Under the pieces are notes generated by a model. That model saw only the letters and a program-made list of their open reading frames with translations. It ran no database searches and was not told where the DNA came from. Shown here in pieces: positions 40,256 to 48,705 of a stretch of 64,000 nucleotides of DNA. Origin of the DNA: a virus; the IMG/VR virus record IMGVR_UViG_3300046706_000011, positions 1-64,000 of that record; one strand, given 5' to 3'. Each line of letters opens with the position of its first letter. Within the stretch, counting starts at the first letter, position 1. The position numbers were made by a program, and so were the translations under genes.

Positions 40256-40713
40256 GGGGCGGGTTCCTTCTCCGGGCCGTTCTCCGGGCCGTCCTCCAGG
40301 TCGGCGACGACCTTGGCCTCCAGGTCGGCGCGCAGGCTGTCCAGCTCCTCGGTCACGCTCGCCAGGAAAGCGTCGTCGCCCTGGTCGAGCGCCATGTCCC
40401 CGAGTTCCTTCCAGCCGAGCGCCTCGTCGTTGACGCCCCTCAGGTCCAGGACGACCGCCCGGCACCGGGACTGGAGGGCCTTGGGCTTGCGCGAGCAGTC
40501 GCGCCGGTACTCCGCCGCGGCGGCGAGGGCGGCGTCGTAGGCGGCGACCGCCGTGTACCACGACTCGCGCGGGGTCCGCGGGGCCGGCGGGGCGGCGGCG
40601 CAGCCGGCCACCAGCAGGAAGACGGCGCAGGCGACGGCCAGGGCGAGCAGCGCCCACGGGGCGCTTCGGTCGGGCTCTCTCACGGGGGCCTCCGGGTTCG
40701 GGCGGGACGGCAT
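40252..40713 (-). CDS. Lipoprotein, spanin-like candidate
   Basis: A 153-residue protein. A hydrophobic leader (ALLALAVACAVFLLVAGCAA) contains a lipobox with Cys near residue 38. A Pro-rich patch and a helical periplasmic part (DDAFLASVTEELDSLRADLE) follow. Its place directly after the endolysin suggests an outer-membrane spanin or single-protein spanin, although no C-terminal membrane helix is present. ATG in overlap with both neighbours. Confidence 0.55.
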   Translation of the reverse strand: MPSRPNPEAPVREPDRSAPWALLALAVACAVFLLVAGCAAAPPAPRTPRESWYTAVAAYDAALAAAAEYRRDCSRKPKALQSRCRAVVLDLRGVNDEALGWKELGDMALDQGDDAFLASVTEELDSLRADLEAKVVADLEDGPENGPEKEPAP

Positions 40714-41528
40714 CAATACTCCGGATAGTCCGGGTAGGCCGGGCGAGGCGGCGGGTACGGCGACCGGTTGCGCGTGAAGTAGGCCGCGAGGTAGGCGGTG
40801 CCGGTGGACGCGAGGGACGCGAAGAAGATCGCGGTCTCGGCGTCCATGGGGGTCTCGGGCATCCACTTGTCCCACAGGGCCTTGGCGACCCACGCGACCG
40901 GGACGCCCGCGAGGCCGCCCAGCGGGATGGCCTTGACCTTGCGCGTGGGCTCCGACGACGGCTGGTCCACGAGCGGCGGGACCGGGCGCTCCCCGGTCAC
41001 GGGGTCCGATGCGGCCACGGCCGGTGACGGTGAGGGGGCCGGGGCCGGCACCCCGGGGACCGGCCGCGGGGCGGGGCGGGGCGGGGCCTCGTTCGACCCG
41101 CCGTAGGCCGCGTTGACCGCCGTCAGGATGGTCTCGTTGTCGTAGGGCACCGACCCGCACTCGACGCGGATCATCGCCGTGACGAGGGCGGCGAGCACGG
41201 ACGGGTTCTCCAGGTCGAGCGCGTCCTCGGCGGCGACGCCGAGCGCCGCGCAGACGCTGGAGACGTAGGCCCCGGTGTCGTTGTCGTCCTCCGGCGGCGC
41301 CCACCGGGAGACGATGCCCTGGACGGTGCACAGCTTGTATTTCCGGTGGTAGGTCAGCAGGTTCCGGGCGCCGGCCCGGATGCCGTGGTGCGCATCGACG
41401 AAGGACAGGAACTCGGCGTCGGCCTGGACCGGGGAGAGACCCTGCCAGCGGTCGGATGACTTCCTCAGGTTGAGCGGGTTCTGATTCCTTATACCCCTAG
41501 GGATGCCCTTGGTCTGGTATGCTTTCAA
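40713..41528 (-). CDS. Endolysin (P5-type lytic enzyme) with C-terminal membrane segment
   Basis: A 271-residue protein. The N-terminal domain GIRNQNPLNLRKSSDRWQGL, FLSFVDAHHGIRAGARNLLT and VSRWAPPEDDNDTGAYVSSV matches phage virion/endolysin proteins of the structural-protein-P5 type that cut peptidoglycan. A Pro/Ala linker leads to a C-terminal region with a hydrophobic helix (DAETAIFFASLASTGTAYLA). TTG start with GGAGG eight bases before; the stop overlaps the spanin-like gene. Confidence 0.75.
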   Translation of the reverse strand: MKAYQTKGIPRGIRNQNPLNLRKSSDRWQGLSPVQADAEFLSFVDAHHGIRAGARNLLTYHRKYKLCTVQGIVSRWAPPEDDNDTGAYVSSVCAALGVAAEDALDLENPSVLAALVTAMIRVECGSVPYDNETILTAVNAAYGGSNEAPPRPAPRPVPGVPAPAPSPSPAVAASDPVTGERPVPPLVDQPSSEPTRKVKAIPLGGLAGVPVAWVAKALWDKWMPETPMDAETAIFFASLASTGTAYLAAYFTRNRSPYPPPRPAYPDYPEY

Positions 41529-42037
41529 CGGACGTACCTCCGGAGCCCGATGCCGTCCGCCCTTCGGTCGATGAGGAAGGGCACGTCGGGCGGGTCCACG
41601 ATGATGGGGAAGATCCTTTGCAGCGGGTTGCACGCGAAGGTCATGCGGATGCGGTAGGCTCCCGCGCCGTCATGGAGGTCGGGGGGCACCGGGATCGAGA
41701 CCCGCCACGTCATGACCTTCCCGATGTTGGACGCGGGCTCGGGCGGGTGGACGGCGCTCGCGAGCTGCGTGATGTAGCCGTCGATGATCCACCGGTAGGA
41801 GAAGCCGTCGCACAGCCTGAGGCGCCGGCCCGTCCACTCGACCAGGACCGTGGCGGCGCCGTCGTCGCGGACATCGACCGAGATGGCGCGGCCCACCATG
41901 TTCTCGATGGGGGGCTCGTCGTCGGCGGCCCAGGCCGCGAACAGCACCGCCAGCCCCGCGAGGGCGGCGAACAGCAGCGGGGCGAGGACCTGGAACCGGC
42001 GTTCCGCGTACCCGATGCCCCTGGGACAAGCGGTCAT
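41525..42037 (-). CDS. Lysis-cassette membrane protein, paralogue 1
   Basis: A 170-residue protein with one N-terminal membrane helix (FQVLAPLLFAALAGLAVLFA) and an extracytoplasmic beta-rich domain (TVLVEWTGRRLRLCDGFSYR; YRIRMTFACNPLQRIFPIIV; DPPDVPFLIDR). It is clearly paralogous to the next gene; DNA around the shared CNPLQRIFPI segment is nearly identical. TTGA overlap with the endolysin. Unknown role, probably envelope-associated. Confidence 0.65.
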   Translation of the reverse strand: MTACPRGIGYAERRFQVLAPLLFAALAGLAVLFAAWAADDEPPIENMVGRAISVDVRDDGAATVLVEWTGRRLRLCDGFSYRWIIDGYITQLASAVHPPEPASNIGKVMTWRVSIPVPPDLHDGAGAYRIRMTFACNPLQRIFPIIVDPPDVPFLIDRRADGIGLRRYVR

Positions 42038-42603
42038 CGCGGTCGGCTCGACCGGTCGATCGCGAACGGCACGTCGGGCGGGTCGATGACGATGGGGAAG
42101 ATCCTTTGCAGCGGGTTGCACGTGTACTCGACGTGGACCCGGTAGACGCCGACGTCATGGAAGTCCTTCGGGACGGTTATGGGGACCCTCCACCGGATGA
42201 CCTGCCCGATCTCGCCGACTTGGGGCGGCGGGTACTGGATGTCCGGCAGGGGGGTTATGTACCCGTCGATGATCCACCGGACGGAGTTTCCGTGGCAGAG
42301 GCGCCGCCGGATCGCCATCCACTCGACGACCAGCCTGGCCGAGCCGTCCGGGGCGACCTCGGCGGAGACGACCTTGCCGGTCATGTTCTCCACGGGCGGG
42401 CTGGAGTCGAGCGCCCAGTAGGCGAACAGGCCGGAGAGCATCGCGAAGGCGCTGAGCAGCAGCGGGGCAAGGAACCGGAAGCGATGCTCGCCCCGGCCCA
42501 GGACCGGGACGTCCTTCGCCTCGGCCGGGGGATCGCCCGCGGGCAAGCCGGCGGGATGGGTGGGAAGGTCGGCGGGATGGGTGTGACCGGTTGGATCGCT
42601 CAT
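42034..42603 (-). CDS. Lysis-cassette membrane protein, paralogue 2
   Basis: A 189-residue protein: Pro/His-rich cytoplasmic N-terminus, one helix (FLAPLLLSAFAMLSGLFAYW), then the same domain as paralogue 1 (LCHGNSVRWIIDGYITPLPD; YTCNPLQRIFPIVIDPPDVP). Two conserved Cys may form a disulfide. Overlaps neighbours by ATGA on both sides. The tandem pair suggests recent duplication within the cassette. Confidence 0.65.
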   Translation of the reverse strand: MSDPTGHTHPADLPTHPAGLPAGDPPAEAKDVPVLGRGEHRFRFLAPLLLSAFAMLSGLFAYWALDSSPPVENMTGKVVSAEVAPDGSARLVVEWMAIRRRLCHGNSVRWIIDGYITPLPDIQYPPPQVGEIGQVIRWRVPITVPKDFHDVGVYRVHVEYTCNPLQRIFPIVIDPPDVPFAIDRSSRPR

Positions 42604-42944
42604 GGCATCGGGGCTCCCTTGAACAGCAGGGTGACGAGGCTCCCGAGGAACAGGGTGACCAGGACGCCCAACGGCGCCAGCATGTAGGTCTCGATCCTCT
42701 GGAACCGCTTCTCGGACGAGTCGCCGATCTCCCGGAGCTCCTTGTCGTAGTGCTCGCGGATCGCCTTGATCTCGCGGTCGTACTGCTCGCGGATCGCCCG
42801 GCAGTCCCGCTCGTTCTGGTCCCGGCAGGACTTGAGGTCGGCCTCGGCCCGCCGCTCGATCTCCTTCATCCGCCATTGGAGGAGGGAGAACTCGGCGGGT
42901 GACCCGGGGGATATCCCGGACCGGTCGTCGTCTCGGTCTGGCAT
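42600..42944 (-). CDS. Coiled-coil membrane protein, holin candidate
   Basis: A 114-residue protein. A charged coiled coil (EIERRAEADLKSCRDQNERD, then EQYDREIKAIREHYDKELRE) precedes one membrane helix (MLAPLGVLVTLFLGSLVTLL) and a short tail. First gene of the lysis cassette. Phage proteins of this shape are often annotated as holin-like, but a single helix after a coiled coil is not decisive. Confidence 0.6.
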   Translation of the reverse strand: MPDRDDDRSGISPGSPAEFSLLQWRMKEIERRAEADLKSCRDQNERDCRAIREQYDREIKAIREHYDKELREIGDSSEKRFQRIETYMLAPLGVLVTLFLGSLVTLLFKGAPMP

Positions 42945-43017
42945 GGCGCTCTCCGGCCGCGGGGGTGCCCGCGGCCCTCGTGTTCGTCGGGTTGGGACGG
43001 TCCCGCCCGGCCGCCGG

Positions 43018-46000
43018 CTAGGCGACGGTGACCGTCCCGATGGCGTTGCCCAGGACGCAGCCGAACGCCGTCCCGGCCACCAGCTCGATCCGGAAGGTCT
43101 CCCCCGGGTCGGCCGCGGCGTCGGAGGAAACCTGGACGGGGATGTTGACGACCGTGTCGGACGACCCGAACGACACCGTCTGGTCCACGGCGGTATAGTC
43201 GGCGCCGGGGGTCGCGGCATGGGCGACGGTCCGGAAGCGCACCGAGCAGGCGCCGGCCCCGGCCTTGGTGACCGGGACCGTCACGGTGCCCCCCTCCGCC
43301 GCGGACAGCGCGGCCGGGATGCCGACGAGCGGCGGGGGCTCCTCCGGCGGGGGCGCGGCGTAGGCGAGGTTCCCCGACCGCGGGGCGGCGTCGGCGTCGG
43401 GCAGCGCGGCGGTCCACTGGCGGACCGCCTGGACGAGGAGGCTCGCGGGGTTGGCCCCGGTCGGCTCGCCCGCCCCGATGCGCAGCGACGTGACCGTGAG
43501 CGGCGAGGCCGCGCCCGCGACGCCGACCGGGGTCTCGCCCCGCTTGGCGCCCGCGTCGAACAGGGCGAACCGGGCGGCGTGGTCCACGACCAGGAGCGCG
43601 GTGTGCGGGGCGCCCCGGACGTTGGCCCCGCCGACCAGGGTCGGCAGGTCCGCTCCCGCGGTGTGGAGGCGGGCGAGGACCACGCCGCCCTCCACGTTGA
43701 CGACGTCGTTGTCCACGCCGCCGCTGGGGATGTCCTTGGACTGGAAGACGCGCTGGACCGTGGGCACGTCGCGCAGCCGGGCGAACCGGATGCCGAGGCT
43801 GTAGGTCCGCCGCTGGAACCACGTCCCGGTCGCGCGCAGGACGTCGGCGGCGCGCACGGTCTTGGCGGTCGCCCCCGGCGCGGGCACGATGGGCGAGCTG
43901 TACCCGGCGCCCGGCTCGACCTGGAGGTGGGCGACGTCGATGCCCGGCGGTTCGGACGGGGCGCCGAACTCCGCCGTGAAGTCGCCGGAGAACTCGTTCC
44001 CCGCCGCGACCGCGGCGGGGTTGCCCAGGGCGTCGGAGGGGAACAGCTCGATCTCGGCCCCGACCCCGGCCGACCCCGCCTGGGCGCGGTCCATGGAGAC
44101 CGTGTACCATCCGGGAAGGATCGGGTCGGCCTCGACGGCGGCGACGGTGCCGGTGTCGGACAGCACGACCGACCCGGCCCCGGACAGGCCGTAGACGGCC
44201 AGCATCCAGACGTTGTCGATGCCCTTGGTGCGCAGGGTCCAGTACGGGAGGCCGCCGACCGGCCGGACGATGGCCGAGAGCGTGAACTCCCCGGTCGGCA
44301 TGTCGCTGTTCGACGCGGACAGCGCGAGCGTCATCTTGTGCGCGGTCGCGGTCCCGTCGATGCGCCAGCGCAGGGACCGGGTCCCGGTCGGGACCGCCGT
44401 CGCGGTGTCCAGGGCCTTGGTCGATGCCGTCGCGACGAAGCCGGGATCGACGCCGTCGTACAGGCGCTGCTCGGCGGCGGCCGGCTCGACCAGGAGTCCC
44501 GACGCGGCGGGGGTGAGGAAGTGGTGGCGGGGGGCGTTGGCCGCGACCGCCACCCAGGCCCCGGCGGCGTTCCGGGCGCGGGCGGCGCCGCCGCGGGTCA
44601 GGGACCACTCGGCGGGGAGGGCGGCGCCGAACGTGTTCGCCACCGCCGCGACGGGTTCCTGACGGGCGGCGCGCCGCAGCGTGACGGCGCAGCGGCGCGG
44701 CCCCAGCACGGCCCCGGCCGGTCCGATCAGGTCGATGAAGAACGTCCGGTCCGCGGCCGTGGAGCGGGAGGCCAGCGCGACGTCGATCCGCGCCGCGTAG
44801 GACCCCGGCGCGAAGGTGACGGCGCCCCGCGCGCCGACGTAATCGACCCCGGCGACGGCGGTGGCGTCCACGGTGCGCCAGGAGACGCCGGGGCCGGTCG
44901 GCACCCCGGTCAGGCCGACGACCAGCGCGACGGTGGTCTCGGACGGCGGGACGGCGCGGGTCGGCTGGATGTCCAGGGCCGGCCGCACCACCTCCCGCCC
45001 CGCGGCGGACAGGTCGGTCGAGAACACCCGGGCCTCCGGGCCGGACAGGGACCGACGCCAGTACTTGAGCCGCCGGAGGACCACGGCCCCGGCGTTCGCG
45101 CCGGACGGCTCCGCGCCGATCCGCAGGGCCGACAGGCTCGACGGGACGGCCCCGGCGCTGTCGGTGGCGAGCACCGTCCCGTCGCTCACGAGCCGGAACT
45201 CGTCGGGTCCGGCGACGACGACGACGGTCCGTTCCGAGCGCACGGCGGGGGACGGCCCGCTGAGTTGCGCCGAGAGGTTGACCTGCCCCGCCGCCGCCCC
45301 CGCGGTCGCGGCGGTGAAGGTCAGGCCGGTGGGTTCCTGGCGCAGGTCCAGCAGGTCCGGGCCGAAGCCGCTCAGGATGGCGGTCGGGGCGTCCGACAGG
45401 GGGGTGTACTGGAGGCCGAAGGTCTTCGCCCCCGGCCCCAGCCAGTCCGGGGCGCAGGCCAGCGCGTCGGGCGCGCGGGTGACGGCGACCGTCCCGTCGG
45501 TGAGGATCGGCGAGGTGCAGTCCGGGCCGATCTCGGCGCCGAGGTAGGCGACCAGGATGCCCGACGTCCCGTCGCCCGCGTGGCTGCGCGTCCCGGACGC
45601 CGGCAGGAGCAGGAGGTTGCAGGCCGGGGCGGTGGTCCCGGCTTGGTAGGCCATGGTCATGCGCAGTTCCCAGAACCCGTCCCGGTCGGGCTCCAGGGAC
45701 GCCGCGACCCGGCTTCCGCCGGGCGTCGCGGCCCCGCCCCCGGCGGTCGTGAACAGGACGGTGGCGGTGGTGTTGGTCCGGTCGGTCAGGATGAACAGGC
45801 CGGTCTCGTACTGGGGGCCGAAGAACCGGAAGACGAACCGGAAGCTGACGGTCGCGTTGTCGCCGATCGGCGACATCAGCGCGGAACCGGAGGGCAGGCC
45901 GAAGCCGTGCTCCGCGGCGGCGGTCGTCGGGACGATCCGGGTGGCCCCGAGCCCGAACGGCGTCTGGACGGCGGGGTCGGTGCCGGCTGTGGCGGCGACC

Positions 46001-46290
46001 GGGGCGATCCCGACCGTGCCGTCCGCCGCGCGGGAGCGGTGGACGAGCTGGGTGCGGGCCTGGGACTCGACCAGGGTCCCCAGGTAGTCGAAGGACGTCG
46101 GGTGCGTGTAGGGCCGCGGGACGTTGGCGGCGAAGGACGCCCAACGCCCGTCCCCGCCGCGCCCGAGCGCCGGCCCGGCCCGCGACAGCGTCCACTCCAG
46201 GGGCACGGTCCCGTCCGCGAACCAGTCCTCGTCGGCGGGCGGCACGGTCGCGGCGGTCGGGAGCGACCCGATGAACAGCCAGGGCGTCAT
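43018..46290 (-). CDS. Large tail-fibre/adhesin protein with Calx-beta-like domain
   Basis: A 1090-residue virion protein. It opens with TPWLFIGSLPTAATVPPADE. Several beta-sandwich (LamG-like) modules follow, visible in recurring segments of the type ARFALFDAGAKRGET and TVTSLRIGAGEPTGANPASL. Calx-beta-like units are seen near residues 480-545 (VDATAVAGVDYVGARGAVTF) and at the C-terminus (FRTVAHAATPGADYTAVDQT). These bind carbohydrate or calcium in other adhesins. Position after a tail fibre and before lysis suggests a receptor-binding role. Confidence 0.7.
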   Translation of the reverse strand: MTPWLFIGSLPTAATVPPADEDWFADGTVPLEWTLSRAGPALGRGGDGRWASFAANVPRPYTHPTSFDYLGTLVESQARTQLVHRSRAADGTVGIAPVAATAGTDPAVQTPFGLGATRIVPTTAAAEHGFGLPSGSALMSPIGDNATVSFRFVFRFFGPQYETGLFILTDRTNTTATVLFTTAGGGAATPGGSRVAASLEPDRDGFWELRMTMAYQAGTTAPACNLLLLPASGTRSHAGDGTSGILVAYLGAEIGPDCTSPILTDGTVAVTRAPDALACAPDWLGPGAKTFGLQYTPLSDAPTAILSGFGPDLLDLRQEPTGLTFTAATAGAAAGQVNLSAQLSGPSPAVRSERTVVVVAGPDEFRLVSDGTVLATDSAGAVPSSLSALRIGAEPSGANAGAVVLRRLKYWRRSLSGPEARVFSTDLSAAGREVVRPALDIQPTRAVPPSETTVALVVGLTGVPTGPGVSWRTVDATAVAGVDYVGARGAVTFAPGSYAARIDVALASRSTAADRTFFIDLIGPAGAVLGPRRCAVTLRRAARQEPVAAVANTFGAALPAEWSLTRGGAARARNAAGAWVAVAANAPRHHFLTPAASGLLVEPAAAEQRLYDGVDPGFVATASTKALDTATAVPTGTRSLRWRIDGTATAHKMTLALSASNSDMPTGEFTLSAIVRPVGGLPYWTLRTKGIDNVWMLAVYGLSGAGSVVLSDTGTVAAVEADPILPGWYTVSMDRAQAGSAGVGAEIELFPSDALGNPAAVAAGNEFSGDFTAEFGAPSEPPGIDVAHLQVEPGAGYSSPIVPAPGATAKTVRAADVLRATGTWFQRRTYSLGIRFARLRDVPTVQRVFQSKDIPSGGVDNDVVNVEGGVVLARLHTAGADLPTLVGGANVRGAPHTALLVVDHAARFALFDAGAKRGETPVGVAGAASPLTVTSLRIGAGEPTGANPASLLVQAVRQWTAALPDADAAPRSGNLAYAAPPPEEPPPLVGIPAALSAAEGGTVTVPVTKAGAGACSVRFRTVAHAATPGADYTAVDQTVSFGSSDTVVNIPVQVSSDAAADPGETFRIELVAGTAFGCVLGNAIGTVTVA

Positions 46291-46293
46291 CGG

Positions 46294-47748
46294 TCACGCC
46301 GTCCGGTAGTAGATGGCGAACGCAAGGTCGGCGCAGTCGGCGGACGGGTTGGACAGGGTCAGGGACAGCTCGCTGCCGGCCGGGGTCGGGATGACCTGGG
46401 AGACCACGGCCTCGCCCGGCGTGGCGGAGGCGGTCCCCGCCAGCCCGCCCGCGCCCTGGGCGTCGGAACCGACGACCACGCCGCCGGCCCGGACCTGGAA
46501 GGCGACGGTGCCGGACGCGGTCCGGGTCCGCACGCTGGTGACGGCGACGTCGGCGGGCGTGCCGAGGACGAGGACGTAGTCCTTGGCCTCCGGGCTCCCG
46601 ACGAGCCCGGGGACCACCCCCGGCAGGCCGAGGATGCGCCGCCCGTTGGTCTCCAGGTCGTTGCCGAGCCGGGGCGCGGGGTCCTGCACGAGGGCCGCGA
46701 GGCCGGCGGGCGGGACGTCGGAGCCGCGCCACGTCCCGTCGTCGGAGCGCCGGAGGTACTGGCCGGGGGTGGCGTCGGCGGACAGGACGCCCGCGAGGTC
46801 GGACAGGGCGGGCGGGCGGAACGTGACGCTGTAGGAGGTGCCGTCCGCCGACAGCGTGGTGGCGAAGCGGGCGGCCTCCAGGGACAGGGTCCGGAACTGG
46901 AGGTCGGCGCCGGACTTCTGGCGGAAGAGCTGGACCGCGCCGGTCCCGACGTTGGACGCGGTGTTGGCCTCGCCGCCGGGGGTCCCGGCCCCCGTGGCGC
47001 TGACGACGACGTCGTTGGCGTCCTGGGTGACGGTGATGCCGACGCCGGGCCGGATGCCGCGGAACTCCAGGTTGGCGCCGGACTTGCGCGCGAACACGCC
47101 GACCGAGGTGCCCGACCCGGCGTTGGAGGCGGTGTTGGCCTCGCCCGGCGCGGGGACGGTGATCGTCACGTCGTCCGGGTTCTCGGCGATGCTCACCGAG
47201 CCGTTGGCCTTGAGGCGGCGGAACTCCAGGGTCGAGCCGTTCCGCTGCTTGAAGACCGTGGCGCCGCCCGTGCCGACGTTGGCCCCGTCCACCGACCCGC
47301 CCCCGGCCGCGCCCGGCCCCCAGCTCCCGTCCGCGAACCGGGTCAGCACCTGCCCGTTCGACGCGCCCGACACGGCGACGTCCTGGAGGTCGTCGAGCAG
47401 CCGGACGCCGCCGCCGGTCGAGGGGATGTCGGCGTCGATCTCCTGGATCGCGCGGGCGATGACGAGGACGGCGTCCACGTCGCCCGGCTCCGGGACCGGA
47501 TAGCCGCGCAGGGGCGTGAAGCTGGTCGTGATCCAGTAGGACGCCCCCGCCCGCGTGACGCCCTGGTACGGCGCGGAGAGCACGACCTCGGTGTCGGACG
47601 GGACGGAGGCGACCGTGTACGAGGCCCGCTCGCCCGACAGGACGAGCATGGCGCCGGGCTCGACGGCGGCCGTCCAGGCGGTCCCGTCGCCCCGGACCGT
47701 CGAGGAGTTGCTGGTGACCGAGACGGTGCCGGCGCGGTATTGCATCAA
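46294..47748 (-). CDS. Tail fibre protein with triple internal repeat
   Basis: A 484-residue protein. N-terminal attachment part (MQYRAGTVSVTSNSSTVRGD; TTSFTPLRGYPVPEPGDVDA). The centre has three copies of a unit (EANTASN.G.G, then a FxxKSGAxLxFRxI type segment at about residues 168, 212 and 262), as in trimeric phage fibres. The C-terminal knob is beta-rich. Two adjacent ATG codons may serve as start. Confidence 0.7.
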   Translation of the reverse strand: MMQYRAGTVSVTSNSSTVRGDGTAWTAAVEPGAMLVLSGERASYTVASVPSDTEVVLSAPYQGVTRAGASYWITTSFTPLRGYPVPEPGDVDAVLVIARAIQEIDADIPSTGGGVRLLDDLQDVAVSGASNGQVLTRFADGSWGPGAAGGGSVDGANVGTGGATVFKQRNGSTLEFRRLKANGSVSIAENPDDVTITVPAPGEANTASNAGSGTSVGVFARKSGANLEFRGIRPGVGITVTQDANDVVVSATGAGTPGGEANTASNVGTGAVQLFRQKSGADLQFRTLSLEAARFATTLSADGTSYSVTFRPPALSDLAGVLSADATPGQYLRRSDDGTWRGSDVPPAGLAALVQDPAPRLGNDLETNGRRILGLPGVVPGLVGSPEAKDYVLVLGTPADVAVTSVRTRTASGTVAFQVRAGGVVVGSDAQGAGGLAGTASATPGEAVVSQVIPTPAGSELSLTLSNPSADCADLAFAIYYRTA

Positions 47749-47803
47749 ATCACTCCGGACAGGGGGAGGCCCGCCCCGGGGAGCGGGTCCGGGATGGGGG
47801 AGG

Positions 47804-48247
47804 TCACGCCTTCGGGGGCTCCGGGGGCGGCGTGCCGATGCCGTCGAGGACCGCGGCGGCCTGGGCCACGGCGGCGTCGATGGCGGCGGCGCCGGGGGCG
47901 GCGCGCACCTGGGCCTTGGCCGCGACGCTGACCTGCTCGACGGCGGCGGCGACCTGCTGCCACTGGCGGTTCATGTCCAGCCACAGGGCGGCGAGGTCCC
48001 CGGCGGTCGGCGCCGTGGCGCCGGTCTCCGCCGCGAGGTAGGGGAAGCGGTCCATGTCGATGGGGGTCCCGGCGGCCTGGGCGGCGAGGTAGGCTTCCGC
48101 CTCGGCGCGCTTGTCCGCGTAGATCTGGTGCTTGCCGGGGGTCGCGAACCGGGCGCGGGTGCGGTCGGCGGCTTGGTCGATGGCGACCTCGCCGCGGTGG
48201 CGCAGCAGGGCGAGGTTCTTGGCGGCGACGATGCGGGACAGGGTCAC
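47804..48247 (-). CDS. Tail-fibre-associated protein (DUF4376-like)
   Basis: A 147-residue helical protein (ARFATPGKHQIYADKRAEAE; MDRFPYLAAETGATAPTAGD; LAALWLDMNRQWQQVAAAVE). The YxxKxxEA...YP.L..E.G..G.....A..V...WW pattern matches DUF4376-type phage proteins encoded beside tail fibres, thought to aid fibre assembly. Stop/start overlap with the preceding gene. Confidence 0.65.
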   Translation of the reverse strand: MTLSRIVAAKNLALLRHRGEVAIDQAADRTRARFATPGKHQIYADKRAEAEAYLAAQAAGTPIDMDRFPYLAAETGATAPTAGDLAALWLDMNRQWQQVAAAVEQVSVAAKAQVRAAPGAAAIDAAVAQAAAVLDGIGTPPPEPPKA

Positions 48248-48705
48248 GTCGCGGTGATCTCCACGCGATAGGGCAGGAACGGGAAGTGCCGGACCTCGAC
48301 CACGTAGGTGCCCGGATCGGCGGCGGCGAACACGAAGCCGCCGCCCTCGACCTCCTGGACGGTCGTCTCGACCAGCGGGTCCGGGGCGTCGATGACGATC
48401 GTGCAGGGATCGGGCAGGCCGGTCAGGACGGACTCGTCCACGCCGCCCGCCTCGACGGCGGCCTTGGAGACCTGGACCTGCATCGCGGGGCGGTCGAGCA
48501 CGGCCAGCCGCCCGGCGAGCGTCCCGACGTAGTGGAGGTCCGGGTCGGCGGCCCGATCGATGATGGCGTGCTCCTCCCCGCCCCAGACGGCGAGGTTGGC
48601 GGCGAGCTGCGCGTCGAGCATGTCCGTCCCGCCGGAGATCCCGCCGGCCGACACGACGAGCCCGCTGTCGATGCGGTAGACGGCGAAGGGGACGGCCCCG
48701 GTCAA
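48244..48705 (-). CDS. Small tail-tip accessory protein
   Basis: A 153-residue protein, TTG start in a TTGA overlap with the J-like gene. Strand-rich (VPFAVYRIDSGLVVSAGGIS; TIVIDAPDPLVETTVQEVEG; VEVRHFPFLPYRVEITAT). It resembles small proteins found between J and the fibres in lambda-like phages of alphaproteobacteria. No named family. Confidence 0.55.
   Translation of the reverse strand: MTGAVPFAVYRIDSGLVVSAGGISGGTDMLDAQLAANLAVWGGEEHAIIDRAADPDLHYVGTLAGRLAVLDRPAMQVQVSKAAVEAGGVDESVLTGLPDPCTIVIDAPDPLVETTVQEVEGGGFVFAAADPGTYVVEVRHFPFLPYRVEITAT

Noticed and set aside
42766-47931. A 1721-residue open frame on the plus strand
   Set aside because: It is antisense to convincing tail-fibre genes, is low-complexity (Gly/Arg/Asp-rich) and has no recognisable domain. 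Long antisense frames are expected at about 70% GC.
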